Positions 16,708 to 23,483 of a stretch of 38,449 bases of DNA are shown here, piece by piece. The stretch is from Anaerolineae bacterium. Lineage in GTDB: Bacteria > Chloroflexota > Anaerolineae > Anaerolineales > UBA4823. Each line of letters opens with the position of its first letter. Positions within the stretch are counted from its first letter, which is position 1. Location: contig QEXX01000149.1 in NCBI GenBank assembly GCA_003130835.1, positions 1 to 38,449 of the forward strand, written 5' to 3'. A program made the translations under genes and the position numbers. The notes beneath the pieces were generated by a model. The model saw nothing but the letters and a program-made list of their open reading frames with translations, was not told the DNA's origin and searched no databases.

Positions 16708-17103
16708 ATGCCACATGGAAGAGGCTTTGGTAAAGGTTGCCGAGGCGGCCGGCGCAAAATGTTCTTCTTGGAATCTTGTGTTTTGGTTTTACTCCATCAA
16801 GCACCTAGCTATGGTTACGCGCTGATGGAGGATCTGCGTCAATTCGGATTCCCACCCGAACAGATGGATATCAGTATTCTTTATCGCGCCCTGCGCGATC
16901 TCGAAGACATGGGGTTCGTAAGCAGTAACTGGAGCGATGAAAGCTACGGTCCCCAACGGCGCGTCTACACCATTACCCCTGACGGAGAAGCCATTCTCGC
17001 AGAATGGATGGAGGATTTGCGCCAGCGGCGGCGCGAAATCGAAGCGCTAGAAGCTGCATACCTCTCTGTGAAACAAAAGGCTCAAAGCGACCTTTCTTCC
17101 TAA
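16708..17103 (+). CDS. PadR family transcriptional regulator
   Basis: 131 residues. After a Gly/Arg-rich N-terminus (GRGFGKGCRGGRR) comes the PadR winged-helix: LLHQAPSYGYALMEDLRQFG, ISILYRALRDLEDMGFV and the wing RRVYTITPDGEA, then a charged C-terminal helix for dimerisation. GGAG lies 6 nt before the ATG. It is the first gene of the cluster that runs to 22082 and probably represses its own promoter through the inverted repeat at 16673-16693. Whether it senses a ligand, metal or redox state is not visible, although a Cys in its N-terminus (Cys11) and another in LESCVL could be redox or metal responsive. Confidence 0.9.
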   Translation: MPHGRGFGKGCRGGRRKMFFLESCVLVLLHQAPSYGYALMEDLRQFGFPPEQMDISILYRALRDLEDMGFVSSNWSDESYGPQRRVYTITPDGEAILAEWMEDLRQRRREIEALEAAYLSVKQKAQSDLSS

Positions 17104-17118
17104 AAAGGGTAGCAAGAA

Positions 17119-17613
17119 ATGAGAGTTATTGACAATCTTTGTGTTGGATGTGAAGCTTGCCTCTCGGTTTGTCCCAACAACGCCATAAAATTGTATCAAG
17201 GGCGTGCTTGGATCGACTCGTCTTTGTGTGGCGAATGTGGCGCTTGTGCTGAGATCTGTCCCCAAGGAGCCATTAAGCCGGCGCGAGACATCACAAAAAC
17301 AACCGCGCAGGAACAAAGCGCATTGTCACCATCCAAGTTCAGCCAAATGATTGTAAAAACCCCAGACGGCATCCAAGAAAAGAGAAAAAGTCCTCTCTAT
17401 TCTGTTGTTTCTTTTCTCAGCCGCGAAATCCTCCCCTGCTTCATCGACGCTCTAGTAGACCGTTTGGACGATCACCAGAACACTCAACTTATCTACCCTA
17501 CAAAGGTACCGCTTTCCCGGCAGATTAAGAATCCCTCGTTGCGTGTTTCCAACCAACCCTTACGCCACCGTCATCGTTTTAGTCGTCGAAAAATGAACCA
17601 AAATCCTTGGTAA
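17119..17613 (+). CDS. 2x[4Fe-4S] ferredoxin with basic C-terminal tail
   Basis: 164 residues. The first ~55 are a bacterial-type ferredoxin with two cluster motifs, CVGCEACLSVC and CGECGACAEIC, each followed by the distant Cys-Pro (CP in SVCPNNA and EICPQGA). The remaining ~105 residues are basic and poorly structured in appearance (RHRHRFSRRK near the end), with no motif I recognise. It starts 15 bp after padR and likely supplies electrons or clusters to the other iron-sulfur proteins of the cluster. Ferredoxin identity is clear; the tail has no assigned function. Confidence 0.85.
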   Translation: MRVIDNLCVGCEACLSVCPNNAIKLYQGRAWIDSSLCGECGACAEICPQGAIKPARDITKTTAQEQSALSPSKFSQMIVKTPDGIQEKRKSPLYSVVSFLSREILPCFIDALVDRLDDHQNTQLIYPTKVPLSRQIKNPSLRVSNQPLRHRHRFSRRKMNQNPW

Positions 17614-17650
17614 GGATCGAAATCTTCCAACGAGAAAGGAGGCAATCAAA

Positions 17651-17965
17651 ATGCCACGCGGTAATCGTACTGGACCCTTAGGACTCGGACCAAGAACAGG
17701 CCGTGGGCTCGGCTATTGTGCCACTTTCGACACGCCTGATTACTCCAAGCCGGTCTACGGCCGGGGTATGGCTTGGGGAGCCGGCTTCGGCTGGCGCCAT
17801 CGGGCTTATCCTCCCCGACTAACACCATGGGGGATACCCCGCTATGCCCCTCCCACCAAAGCGGAGACCTTGCAGGCTCTCCAATCCGAGGCAGAATGGT
17901 TAAAGGAACGACTCAATGCCGTTCAACAAAAGATTGATGAGTTAGAAAAAGAATCAACAACTTAA
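17651..17965 (+). CDS. DUF5320 family small protein
   Basis: 104 residues with the family start MPRGNRTGPLGLGPRTGRGLGYC, a Gly/Pro/Trp/Tyr-rich middle and a C-terminal coiled helix (AEWLKERLNAVQQKIDELEKE). Such proteins are repeatedly found next to NifX/MinD-type genes in anaerobes and have no known function. AGGAGG lies 10 nt before the ATG. The single Cys in GYC is conserved in the family and may bind a metal or cluster. Confidence 0.85.
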   Translation: MPRGNRTGPLGLGPRTGRGLGYCATFDTPDYSKPVYGRGMAWGAGFGWRHRAYPPRLTPWGIPRYAPPTKAETLQALQSEAEWLKERLNAVQQKIDELEKESTT

Positions 17966-18035
17966 TATCCTCTTGGATTTACCCTCCCGCAGATTGAGAA
18001 TCTACGAGATGGTCAAGTAGAAAGGAAGACTAGGG

Positions 18036-18279
18036 ATGAAAAATCTGATTTTTCGTAGAAAAGGACAAGATGGTGGACGTGGACAGGGACGCGGTCAAGG
18101 TTCAGGCGGCGTCAGTGGTGGCAGAGGTCTTGGGCGCGGGCGAGGCAACAAACCTGGCTCCGGTCCGGATGGCAATTGTATTTGTCCTCACTGCGGTTAT
18201 CGACAAGCCCATATCGCTGGGCAGCGATGTTATGGATATCTCCTGCCCTAAATGTGGCACTCGCATGGTAAGGGAATAA
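18036..18279 (+). pseudogene. Gly-rich zinc-ribbon protein, interrupted by a +1 frameshift
   Basis: The first frame (18036-18251) gives a Gly/Arg-rich segment, then GPDGNCICPHCGYRQAHIAGQRCY before it runs to an out-of-family end (GYLLP). The next frame carries the missing half, DISCPKCGTRMVRE, up to 18279. Skipping one base near 18235 (in TATGGATATC) would join them to GQRCY-DISCPKCG, restoring the C-x2-C...C-x4-C-x2-C ribbon that relatives in NifX/MinD clusters have. This is either a genuine frameshift mutation, a base-calling error or, less likely, programmed frameshifting. No long homopolymer is present at the site. The intact protein would be ~80 residues and probably bind zinc or iron. 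Confidence 0.7.
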
Positions 18280-18284
18280 CAACC

Positions 18285-18665
18285 ATGAAGATTGCCATAT
18301 CTATTTCGGGTGACCACATCAACGCTGCTTTTGATCCCCGCTTTGGGAGAGCACCTACGTTTTGTTTGGTGGATTCCGAAAGTGGTGCCTGGAGCATTCA
18401 TCCAAATCCAGCCATATCTTCTTCAGGCGGCGCTGGAATCCAAGCCGCTCAACACATCGCCAAACTCGGGGTTCAAGCTGTAATCAGTGGTGCCTTTGGG
18501 CCAAATGCAGCCCAGACATTGGAGGCTGCCGGGATAAAAATGTTTATTGCTCCAACGGACGAATCGTTAACCGCGGCAGAAGTCATGCAACGCTTTAAGT
18601 CAGGTCAACTCTCGCAAATTGACCAAGCCACCCATAGAGGTTACCACGAGAGGTCTCACGGATGA
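18285..18665 (+). CDS. NifX/NafY-like (dinitrogenase Fe-Mo cofactor biosynthesis fold) protein 1
   Basis: 126 residues from ATG 18285. The fold signature is MKIAISISGD, FDPRFGRAPTFCLVD and GAGIQAAQHIAKLGVQAVISGAFGPNAAQTLEAAGI, as in NifX, NifB C-termini and the orange protein (ORP). Such domains hold Mo-Fe or Mo-Cu clusters during assembly or carriage. Starting at 18285 rather than 18252 is supported by the fold beginning there and by an AGGGA sequence upstream. Its stop overlaps the next ATG by 4 bp (ATGA). With no nitrogenase genes nearby, an ORP-like role is more likely than nitrogen fixation. Confidence 0.85.
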   Translation: MKIAISISGDHINAAFDPRFGRAPTFCLVDSESGAWSIHPNPAISSSGGAGIQAAQHIAKLGVQAVISGAFGPNAAQTLEAAGIKMFIAPTDESLTAAEVMQRFKSGQLSQIDQATHRGYHERSHG

Positions 18666-19555
18666 TTATCGCCATCGCTAGCGGAAAGGGCGGCACGGGA
18701 AAAACCGCTATTGCAACTAGCTTAGCATTAGCTGCTAAACGCCCTCTGCGTTTCTTAGATTGCGATGTGGAAGCTCCCAACGCCGCCCTTTTCCTCAAGC
18801 CAAAATTAGAACACCGCAAACCAGTAGGCATCCCGATTCCTGTAATTGATGAGGAACTCTGTTCTTATTGTGGGCGATGTGCGGCAGTCTGTGAATTCCA
18901 CGCCATTGCGATTATGGGGAACAAAAGTCTGATCTTCCCCGAGTTATGTCATGGTTGTGGCAGTTGTACCCTCATTTGCCCCGAACATGCTATCCGCGAG
19001 CGCATCGACACCATTGGCGTCCTTGAGGGCGGCTCTGCGCTCCCTGAGATTCAATTTGCTCAGGGCATCTTAAATATTGGCGAACCCATGGCTGTCCCGG
19101 TCATCCGCGAACTAAAAAAATGGTCATTTCCCTCGCCAACGGGTCAAATCAATCCTATAGAACAAACCTCGCCGGCAAGCTCGAATGGGCTTGAAATCCG
19201 CGATGCTCCACCTGGCGCTTCTTGTCCGGTGGTTGAAACATTGCGCGGTGCAGATTTTGCAATTTTAGTCACCGAACCGACACCGTTTGGGTATCACGAT
19301 CTCCGTCAAGTCGTGGAAATCTGTCGGGATTTAAATATACCGGCAGGTGTGATCATTAACCGAGATGGAATCGGTGAAAAGACCGTAGAAGAATTCTGTG
19401 CTAGCGAGGGGTTACCAATCTTGATGCGTATCCCTTTACAACGCAATCTGGCCCAAGCCCTTGCACAGGGAGAGACCATTTATACAGCCGATGTCAGGTT
19501 TCGCGCTCCATTCGAACAACTTTTGACAAAGATTCGAGGAATCGGGCACGTATGA
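18662..19555 (+). CDS. MinD/ParA-type ATPase with ferredoxin insert 1
   Basis: 297 residues. A deviant Walker A GKGGTGKT (8-15) with the signature lysine opens a MinD/Mrp-type P-loop domain. At ~67-120 two 4Fe-4S motifs are inserted (CSYCGRCAAVC and CHGCGSCTLIC). The DAPPGASCPV and LVTEPTPFGYHDL segments match the switch regions of these ATPases. Such proteins sit beside ORP genes in Desulfovibrio and in NifX clusters of many anaerobes. It overlaps both neighbours by 4 bp (ATGA), so it is coupled to NifX-like 1 and to the second ATPase, with which it probably pairs. A role in ATP-driven cluster or metal handling is likely but unproven. Confidence 0.9.
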   Translation: MIIAIASGKGGTGKTAIATSLALAAKRPLRFLDCDVEAPNAALFLKPKLEHRKPVGIPIPVIDEELCSYCGRCAAVCEFHAIAIMGNKSLIFPELCHGCGSCTLICPEHAIRERIDTIGVLEGGSALPEIQFAQGILNIGEPMAVPVIRELKKWSFPSPTGQINPIEQTSPASSNGLEIRDAPPGASCPVVETLRGADFAILVTEPTPFGYHDLRQVVEICRDLNIPAGVIINRDGIGEKTVEEFCASEGLPILMRIPLQRNLAQALAQGETIYTADVRFRAPFEQLLTKIRGIGHV

Positions 19556-20469
19556 AACAACTCGTGATTCTGAGCGGCAAAGGCGGAACGGGTAAAACAA
19601 GTCTGACAGCAGCACTGGCACATCTTGCAGCCCAAGATGGTTGGAAAGGACGGATAGTCCTGGCAGATGCAGATGTGGATGCGGCTAACTTAGAGTTGGT
19701 CTTAAAGCCATTCCTTATCGAATCACAAAATTTTATAGGGGGTAAAGTAGCTATCATTCAAACCGAAAGCTGTTCGGTTTGTGGCACCTGTGCCTTCGTA
19801 TGCCGCTTTGATGCTGTACTGTCCCCTACAGAAAGTACAGACCAGGCAACAGAATATCACATTGATCCCCTTGCCTGCGAAGGTTGTGCTTCCTGTGTGT
19901 ATCAATGCCCAACCCATAGTATTTCCCTGCAAGAGCAGGTAGCCGGGAAATTCCATTACTCCGAAAGCTTGTATGGGCCCCTTTATCACGCTCATCTGTT
20001 TCCTGGACAGGAGAATTCCGGCAAATTGGTCACTTTGGTAAAGCAACGCGCTCGTTTAGATGCCTTCGATAACCAGCGAGACTTGATTATCGTGGATGGG
20101 CCGCCCGGAATTGGATGCCCGGTCATCTCTGCCATCTCTGGAGCCGACCTTGCGTTAATCGTCACAGAACCTTCTGTTTCTGGCATCCATGACCTACAGC
20201 GCATCTTGCAAACCTTACAACATTTTGGGGTGCCGCCTTTGGTGGTGATCAACAAAGCTGATCTTGTCCCTCAAGCGACTGTTGAAATCCAAAATTTCTG
20301 CAAAGAGAAAGAGATTGAAGTTATAGGTACCATCCCCTTCGACCTTGCCATACCCCGTGCCCTGGTCGCCAGCGAAATTGTGACCGCAGTTCAACCCGAA
20401 GCCCCTGCCAGCCTGGCTATTCGTCAGGTATGGAGGCATCTGTCATCTCGCTATTTAGGTGCGCTATGA
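19552..20469 (+). CDS. MinD/ParA-type ATPase with ferredoxin insert 2
   Basis: 305 residues and the same architecture as the gene before: Walker A SGKGGTGKTS (8-17), inserted 4Fe-4S motifs CSVCGTCAFVC and CEGCASCVYQC, then IIVDGPPGIGCPVISAISGADLALIVTEP. Two such paralogues side by side are the rule in ORP-type loci, and they may form a heterodimer. Starts with an ATGA overlap on the first ATPase and ends in an ATGA overlap on the MIP18-like gene. The two differ enough that this is an old duplication rather than a recent one. Confidence 0.9.
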   Translation: MKQLVILSGKGGTGKTSLTAALAHLAAQDGWKGRIVLADADVDAANLELVLKPFLIESQNFIGGKVAIIQTESCSVCGTCAFVCRFDAVLSPTESTDQATEYHIDPLACEGCASCVYQCPTHSISLQEQVAGKFHYSESLYGPLYHAHLFPGQENSGKLVTLVKQRARLDAFDNQRDLIIVDGPPGIGCPVISAISGADLALIVTEPSVSGIHDLQRILQTLQHFGVPPLVVINKADLVPQATVEIQNFCKEKEIEVIGTIPFDLAIPRALVASEIVTAVQPEAPASLAIRQVWRHLSSRYLGAL

Positions 20470-20798
20470 ATGAGCTTGAGAATGCCATCCTAGAGAAATT
20501 AAGAACTGTGATCGATCCTGAAACCAACTTGGATGTCATCCGAATGCGCTTAGTGGACCATCTCTCTGTCAATGCAGAAGGTCAGGTGAACTACCTCTTC
20601 CGCCCTTCTTCCTTTTTATGTCCAATTGCCATCCCACTTGCCCTTGCAATCAAGAAAGCTGTCTCTGAAGTAAATGGAGTTACTTCCCAAAAGATCACCG
20701 TAGATAGTTTCATTATGGCAAAAGAGCTAGAAAATCTATTAAACGAGGAGTCAAGTCATGAAAATAGCCGTAACAGCAGAACAGAATCAAGGCCTTGA
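20466..20798 (+). CDS. MIP18/DUF59-like iron-sulfur assembly protein
   Basis: About 110 residues from ATG 20466, which overlaps the previous stop (ATGA). The line ILEKLRTVIDPETNLDVIRMRLVDHL followed by a small beta region and a Cys-Pro (FLCPIAIPLALAIKKAV) fits the MIP18/DUF59 fold of SufT/PaaD/Mrp-N-terminal proteins, which deliver iron-sulfur clusters. The conserved Cys in FLCP is the candidate ligand. In Mrp proteins this domain is fused to the MinD-like ATPase; here it is separate and follows it. Its 3' end overlaps the next gene by 41 bp. Confidence 0.75.
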   Translation: MNELENAILEKLRTVIDPETNLDVIRMRLVDHLSVNAEGQVNYLFRPSSFLCPIAIPLALAIKKAVSEVNGVTSQKITVDSFIMAKELENLLNEESSHENSRNSRTESRP

Positions 20799-21123
20799 AA
20801 GCCAAGTTGCCCATCATTTTGGCCATGCGCCGTATTTTATTCTGGTTGATGTTCAAGAGGGAGAAATTCTCTCCATACAGGGCATAGCGAACCCTTATGC
20901 CAACGCCCATCAACCAGGCCAAATTCCTCAATTTATCGCTCAACTTCAAGCAAATGTTATCCTGAGTGGAGGCATGGGCAGTCGTGCAATCGAGTTCTTC
21001 GAACAGTATGGCATCCACCCTGCAACTGGGGCGGATGGCACAGTGCGCGAAGCGATAGAGAAATTCCTGGGCGGTAAGCTCAAAGAGGCTGAAGCCTGCT
21101 CTCACCATGAGGATCACGGATAG
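20758..21123 (+). CDS. NifX/NafY-like protein 2
   Basis: 121 residues with the same fold as the gene at 18285: MKIAVTAEQNQGLESQVAHHFGHAPYFILVD and a GGMGSRAIEFFEQYGI stretch. It ends in a His-rich tail (CSHHEDHG) that could bind metal. A GAGGAG Shine-Dalgarno sequence sits inside the preceding gene, whose last 41 bp it overlaps. Two NifX-like proteins, two ATPases and one MIP18-like protein in one operon suggest a chain for making or carrying a metal cluster. Confidence 0.85.
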   Translation: MKIAVTAEQNQGLESQVAHHFGHAPYFILVDVQEGEILSIQGIANPYANAHQPGQIPQFIAQLQANVILSGGMGSRAIEFFEQYGIHPATGADGTVREAIEKFLGGKLKEAEACSHHEDHG

Positions 21124-21128
21124 CATCC

Positions 21129-22082
21129 ATGAGCTATGTCTTTGGTCCTGTTCCTTCGCGGCGGTTGGGGCAGTCGCTCGGCATTGACACGATCCCCCTT
21201 AAAACCTGTAACTGGAATTGCGTCTATTGTCAACTGGGGCGCAGTGTGCCGCTTCAGCATGAACGCAAAACTTATGTGCCATCTGAGGCAATTTTATCGG
21301 AGGTGGAGCAATTTTTCCGCCAGCCTCAACCGCCCCCATTGGATTGGGTTACCTTGGTTGGTTCTGGAGAACCAACGCTACACAGCGAAATCGGCAAACT
21401 TATCCGCCAAGTCAGAGTGCTGACCGACAAGCCGATTGCCGTGATCACCAATGGCTCCTTGCTTTTTCTACCTGAAGTCCGCTACGACTTGAGAGAAGCC
21501 GATGCCGTTCTGCCATCGCTGGATGCCGGCAACCCCGCTCTCTATCGCAAGATTAACCGCCCTCATCCAGACTTCACCTTTGAACGACTGGTTGAAGGGT
21601 TAATCGCCTTCCGCAAGGAATACCGCGGCAAGCTTTGGGTAGAAGTCATGTTAATTCGGGGGCTCAACGATAGCGAGCCGGCCCTCAGAGAAATAGCTGC
21701 CATCCTAGAACAAATCCAGCCCGATGAAGTGCATTTGAACCAACCCACCCGTCCACCGGTCGAAAAATGGGTGCAACCACCGGACGAAGAAGGGTTATTA
21801 CGGGCAATGGCCATCCTCGGAAAACTTGCCCGTGTCGTTCACCCCACTCAAACAAAATGGACGATTGACCCTAAGCAAAATGTAATCGAAACGCTACTGG
21901 GGATTATTACGCGCCATCCCCTACGCGAAGAGGATGTGTTACAAGCTTTGAGCACCTTTTCTTTAGCCCAAGCAAAAACCCTCCTCGATGAGTTAGAAAA
22001 AAGTGGCAAGGCAAAGGTTATTGAGCGGTATGGCACCCGTTTCTGGTGTGCTGCCCCTGCTCGTTTCCCACCTTCTGAATAA
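21129..22082 (+). CDS. Radical SAM protein (FGPVPSRRLG family)
   Basis: 317 residues. It has the family opening YVFGPVPSRRLGQSLGIDTIP, then the cluster motif CNWNCVYC (C-x3-C-x2-C) and VGSGEPTLHSEIG, the usual SAM-binding GE region. The last ~60 residues (HPLREEDVLQALSTF through GKAKVIERYGTRFW) form a winged helix. It starts 5 bp after the NifX-like gene and is probably the last gene of the cluster. Such proteins regularly accompany NifX/MinD genes; their substrate is not known. The final 65 bp overlap the converging alpha/beta hydrolase gene. Confidence 0.88.
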   Translation: MSYVFGPVPSRRLGQSLGIDTIPLKTCNWNCVYCQLGRSVPLQHERKTYVPSEAILSEVEQFFRQPQPPPLDWVTLVGSGEPTLHSEIGKLIRQVRVLTDKPIAVITNGSLLFLPEVRYDLREADAVLPSLDAGNPALYRKINRPHPDFTFERLVEGLIAFRKEYRGKLWVEVMLIRGLNDSEPALREIAAILEQIQPDEVHLNQPTRPPVEKWVQPPDEEGLLRAMAILGKLARVVHPTQTKWTIDPKQNVIETLLGIITRHPLREEDVLQALSTFSLAQAKTLLDELEKSGKAKVIERYGTRFWCAAPARFPPSE

Positions 22083-22866
22083 AGTCAACCATTCGGGCTG
22101 GAATCTGCTTAAATTGTTGTTCATTGTTGGCGATAAACAGTTCAGAGCGCGGCAAGAGATGATGAAGTTCTTCCGCTGTTTCCAGAGGATGCACGGCGTC
22201 CTCTGGCCAGGCGATAATCAGCGCCGCCTTGTCAGCCAGCTTTCGGAACACCGGCTTAGGAGGCAAATTGCTCCGAGCGGCTCCATGAAAGATTGCCCAT
22301 AGGGTTTTGCGGGAATAGCGATGCCAAAGGGCAAAAGTTTGACGCATCGTTTCGGAACGAGAAACGTCCATCCAAGTCGGCAGAGAGCTTTGTCCTTCCC
22401 ACGCGGCCAGAGCGGCTAGTCCCTTGCCTCCAAACAGCAAAGCCAACCACGCTGAGCGGCGGTACTGACTAGCTTGTTTGATGCGGGTTTGCCAAGCGGT
22501 TGGGGGGGAGACTAGGACTAACCCATCAATTCGCTCAGGAGACTGGAGAGCTGCAAAAAGGGCTGTACAGGCTCCCATTGAAGCGCCTCCAGCGATAAAA
22601 CGGTCGATCCCCAAGTGATCGGCAAGAGAAAGCATGTCCGCAGCCAAGTTTTGCCAACGGTAATCTTCGGCACGATAGGATGTTAGGCTTCTGCCATGCC
22701 CGCGCGCATTGTAGCGAATCAGCCAAACCGAAGGGGGAAAATTCCGCCATTGAAACCAATCCAGGCAGTCTTCCGCCTGCATACAGGTTAAAAGACCGTG
22801 CGCCCAAAGGAAAGGCTTGCCCTGCCCTTGAACACGAGTTTCAAAGGGAAAAGCCTTTGCATGCAT
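22018..22866 (-). CDS. Alpha/beta hydrolase
   Basis: 282 residues with an alpha/beta hydrolase fold: the nucleophile elbow AGGASMGAC contains the catalytic Ser, LIRYNARGHGRS and HGLL build the oxyanion region, and AWPEDAVHPLETAEEL carries the acid and adjacent loop. A candidate catalytic histidine is less clear. The substrate cannot be told; esterases, haloperoxidases and C-C hydrolases share these motifs. It follows the universal stress gene after 38 bp on the same strand. The C-terminal 20 or so residues overlap the radical SAM gene on the other strand, so its true end could be earlier only if a sequence error exists. Confidence 0.85.
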   Translation of the reverse strand: MHAKAFPFETRVQGQGKPFLWAHGLLTCMQAEDCLDWFQWRNFPPSVWLIRYNARGHGRSLTSYRAEDYRWQNLAADMLSLADHLGIDRFIAGGASMGACTALFAALQSPERIDGLVLVSPPTAWQTRIKQASQYRRSAWLALLFGGKGLAALAAWEGQSSLPTWMDVSRSETMRQTFALWHRYSRKTLWAIFHGAARSNLPPKPVFRKLADKAALIIAWPEDAVHPLETAEELHHLLPRSELFIANNEQQFKQIPARMVDFIQKVGNEQGQHTRNGCHTAQ

Positions 22867-22904
22867 GGTTTGTTTTTCACCTAGATGACGTAGAGCATAG
22901 CGGG

Positions 22905-23324
22905 CTAACGCACGACTAAAACCGGACAGGTTGCCCGTTGGATAACCTCTTGGCTTTGACTGCCAAGCAGTAAACTCGCCAAAGCACCCAGGCCTCGAGA
23001 ACCAACGACAATCAAGTCCACCTGGCGGACCTCAGCAACGCGCAAGATAACATCAGGCGCCGCACCTTCTAAAGCCTCTGTCTCGACCGTTCTAGGGGTA
23101 AACCCCACTTCCTGCAAAGCTCGCTCTAGCACTTGGTTCGCTTCGTGCAATCTCTCCGAGATCGTCGCCTGCAGATTCGGCTCTCCCAAATCAGGCGGGA
23201 TCGGGGGATAGGCATGGACAATCACGATGTCCGCATGACAGGTGCGGGCTAGTTCACCTGCTAAGCGAACAGCTCTCAACGCATGATCTGAGCCATCCAC
23301 ACCGACCAAGATTTTATGAAACAT
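22905..23324 (-). CDS. Universal stress protein, UspA family
   Basis: 139 residues. MFHKILVGVDGSDHALRAV is the usual N-terminus and VVGSRGLGALASLLLGSQSQEVI contains the ATP-binding G-x2-G-x9-G-S motif in full, so this is the ATP-binding type. The start at 23324 is preferred over 23360 because GGAGGT precedes it at the right distance and the family begins there. A putative promoter lies at 23423-23450. UspA proteins respond to starvation and stress; nothing here shows which signal. Confidence 0.92.
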   Translation of the reverse strand: MFHKILVGVDGSDHALRAVRLAGELARTCHADIVIVHAYPPIPPDLGEPNLQATISERLHEANQVLERALQEVGFTPRTVETEALEGAAPDVILRVAEVRQVDLIVVGSRGLGALASLLLGSQSQEVIQRATCPVLVVR

Positions 23325-23422
23325 TGTACACCTCCAATGGACATCTGCAATGAAATGCACGCATATTCAAACAAGCTTCACGAAAGGATGGAAGCTCGTC
23401 TAGAACGCCGGTTGACGTTTGG

Positions 23423-23450
23423 ATTTTATCACACCCCGCTTTGAGAACAA
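23423..23450 (-). promoter_or_regulatory. Putative promoter of the universal stress gene
   Basis: Minus strand TTGTTC (23445-23450) and TAAAAT (23423-23428) are 16 bp apart, with TGA directly upstream of the -10 (extended -10). The leader to 23324 is ~90 nt. Confidence 0.45.
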
Positions 23451-23483
23451 CAGCTTGGCTCTGGCAGTCTTCCATAAAACAGG

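Noticed and set aside
18070-18279. Separate 69-codon gene in the second frame of the zinc-ribbon locus
   Set aside because: Only its last ~14 residues look like a protein family; the earlier part is antisense-like filler, which fits a frameshifted single gene better.
18285-21123. Nitrogen fixation (nif) cluster
   Set aside because: NifX-fold proteins are present, but there is no nifH, nifD, nifK, nifE, nifN or full-length nifB; the pair of ferredoxin-MinD ATPases points to an ORP-like locus.
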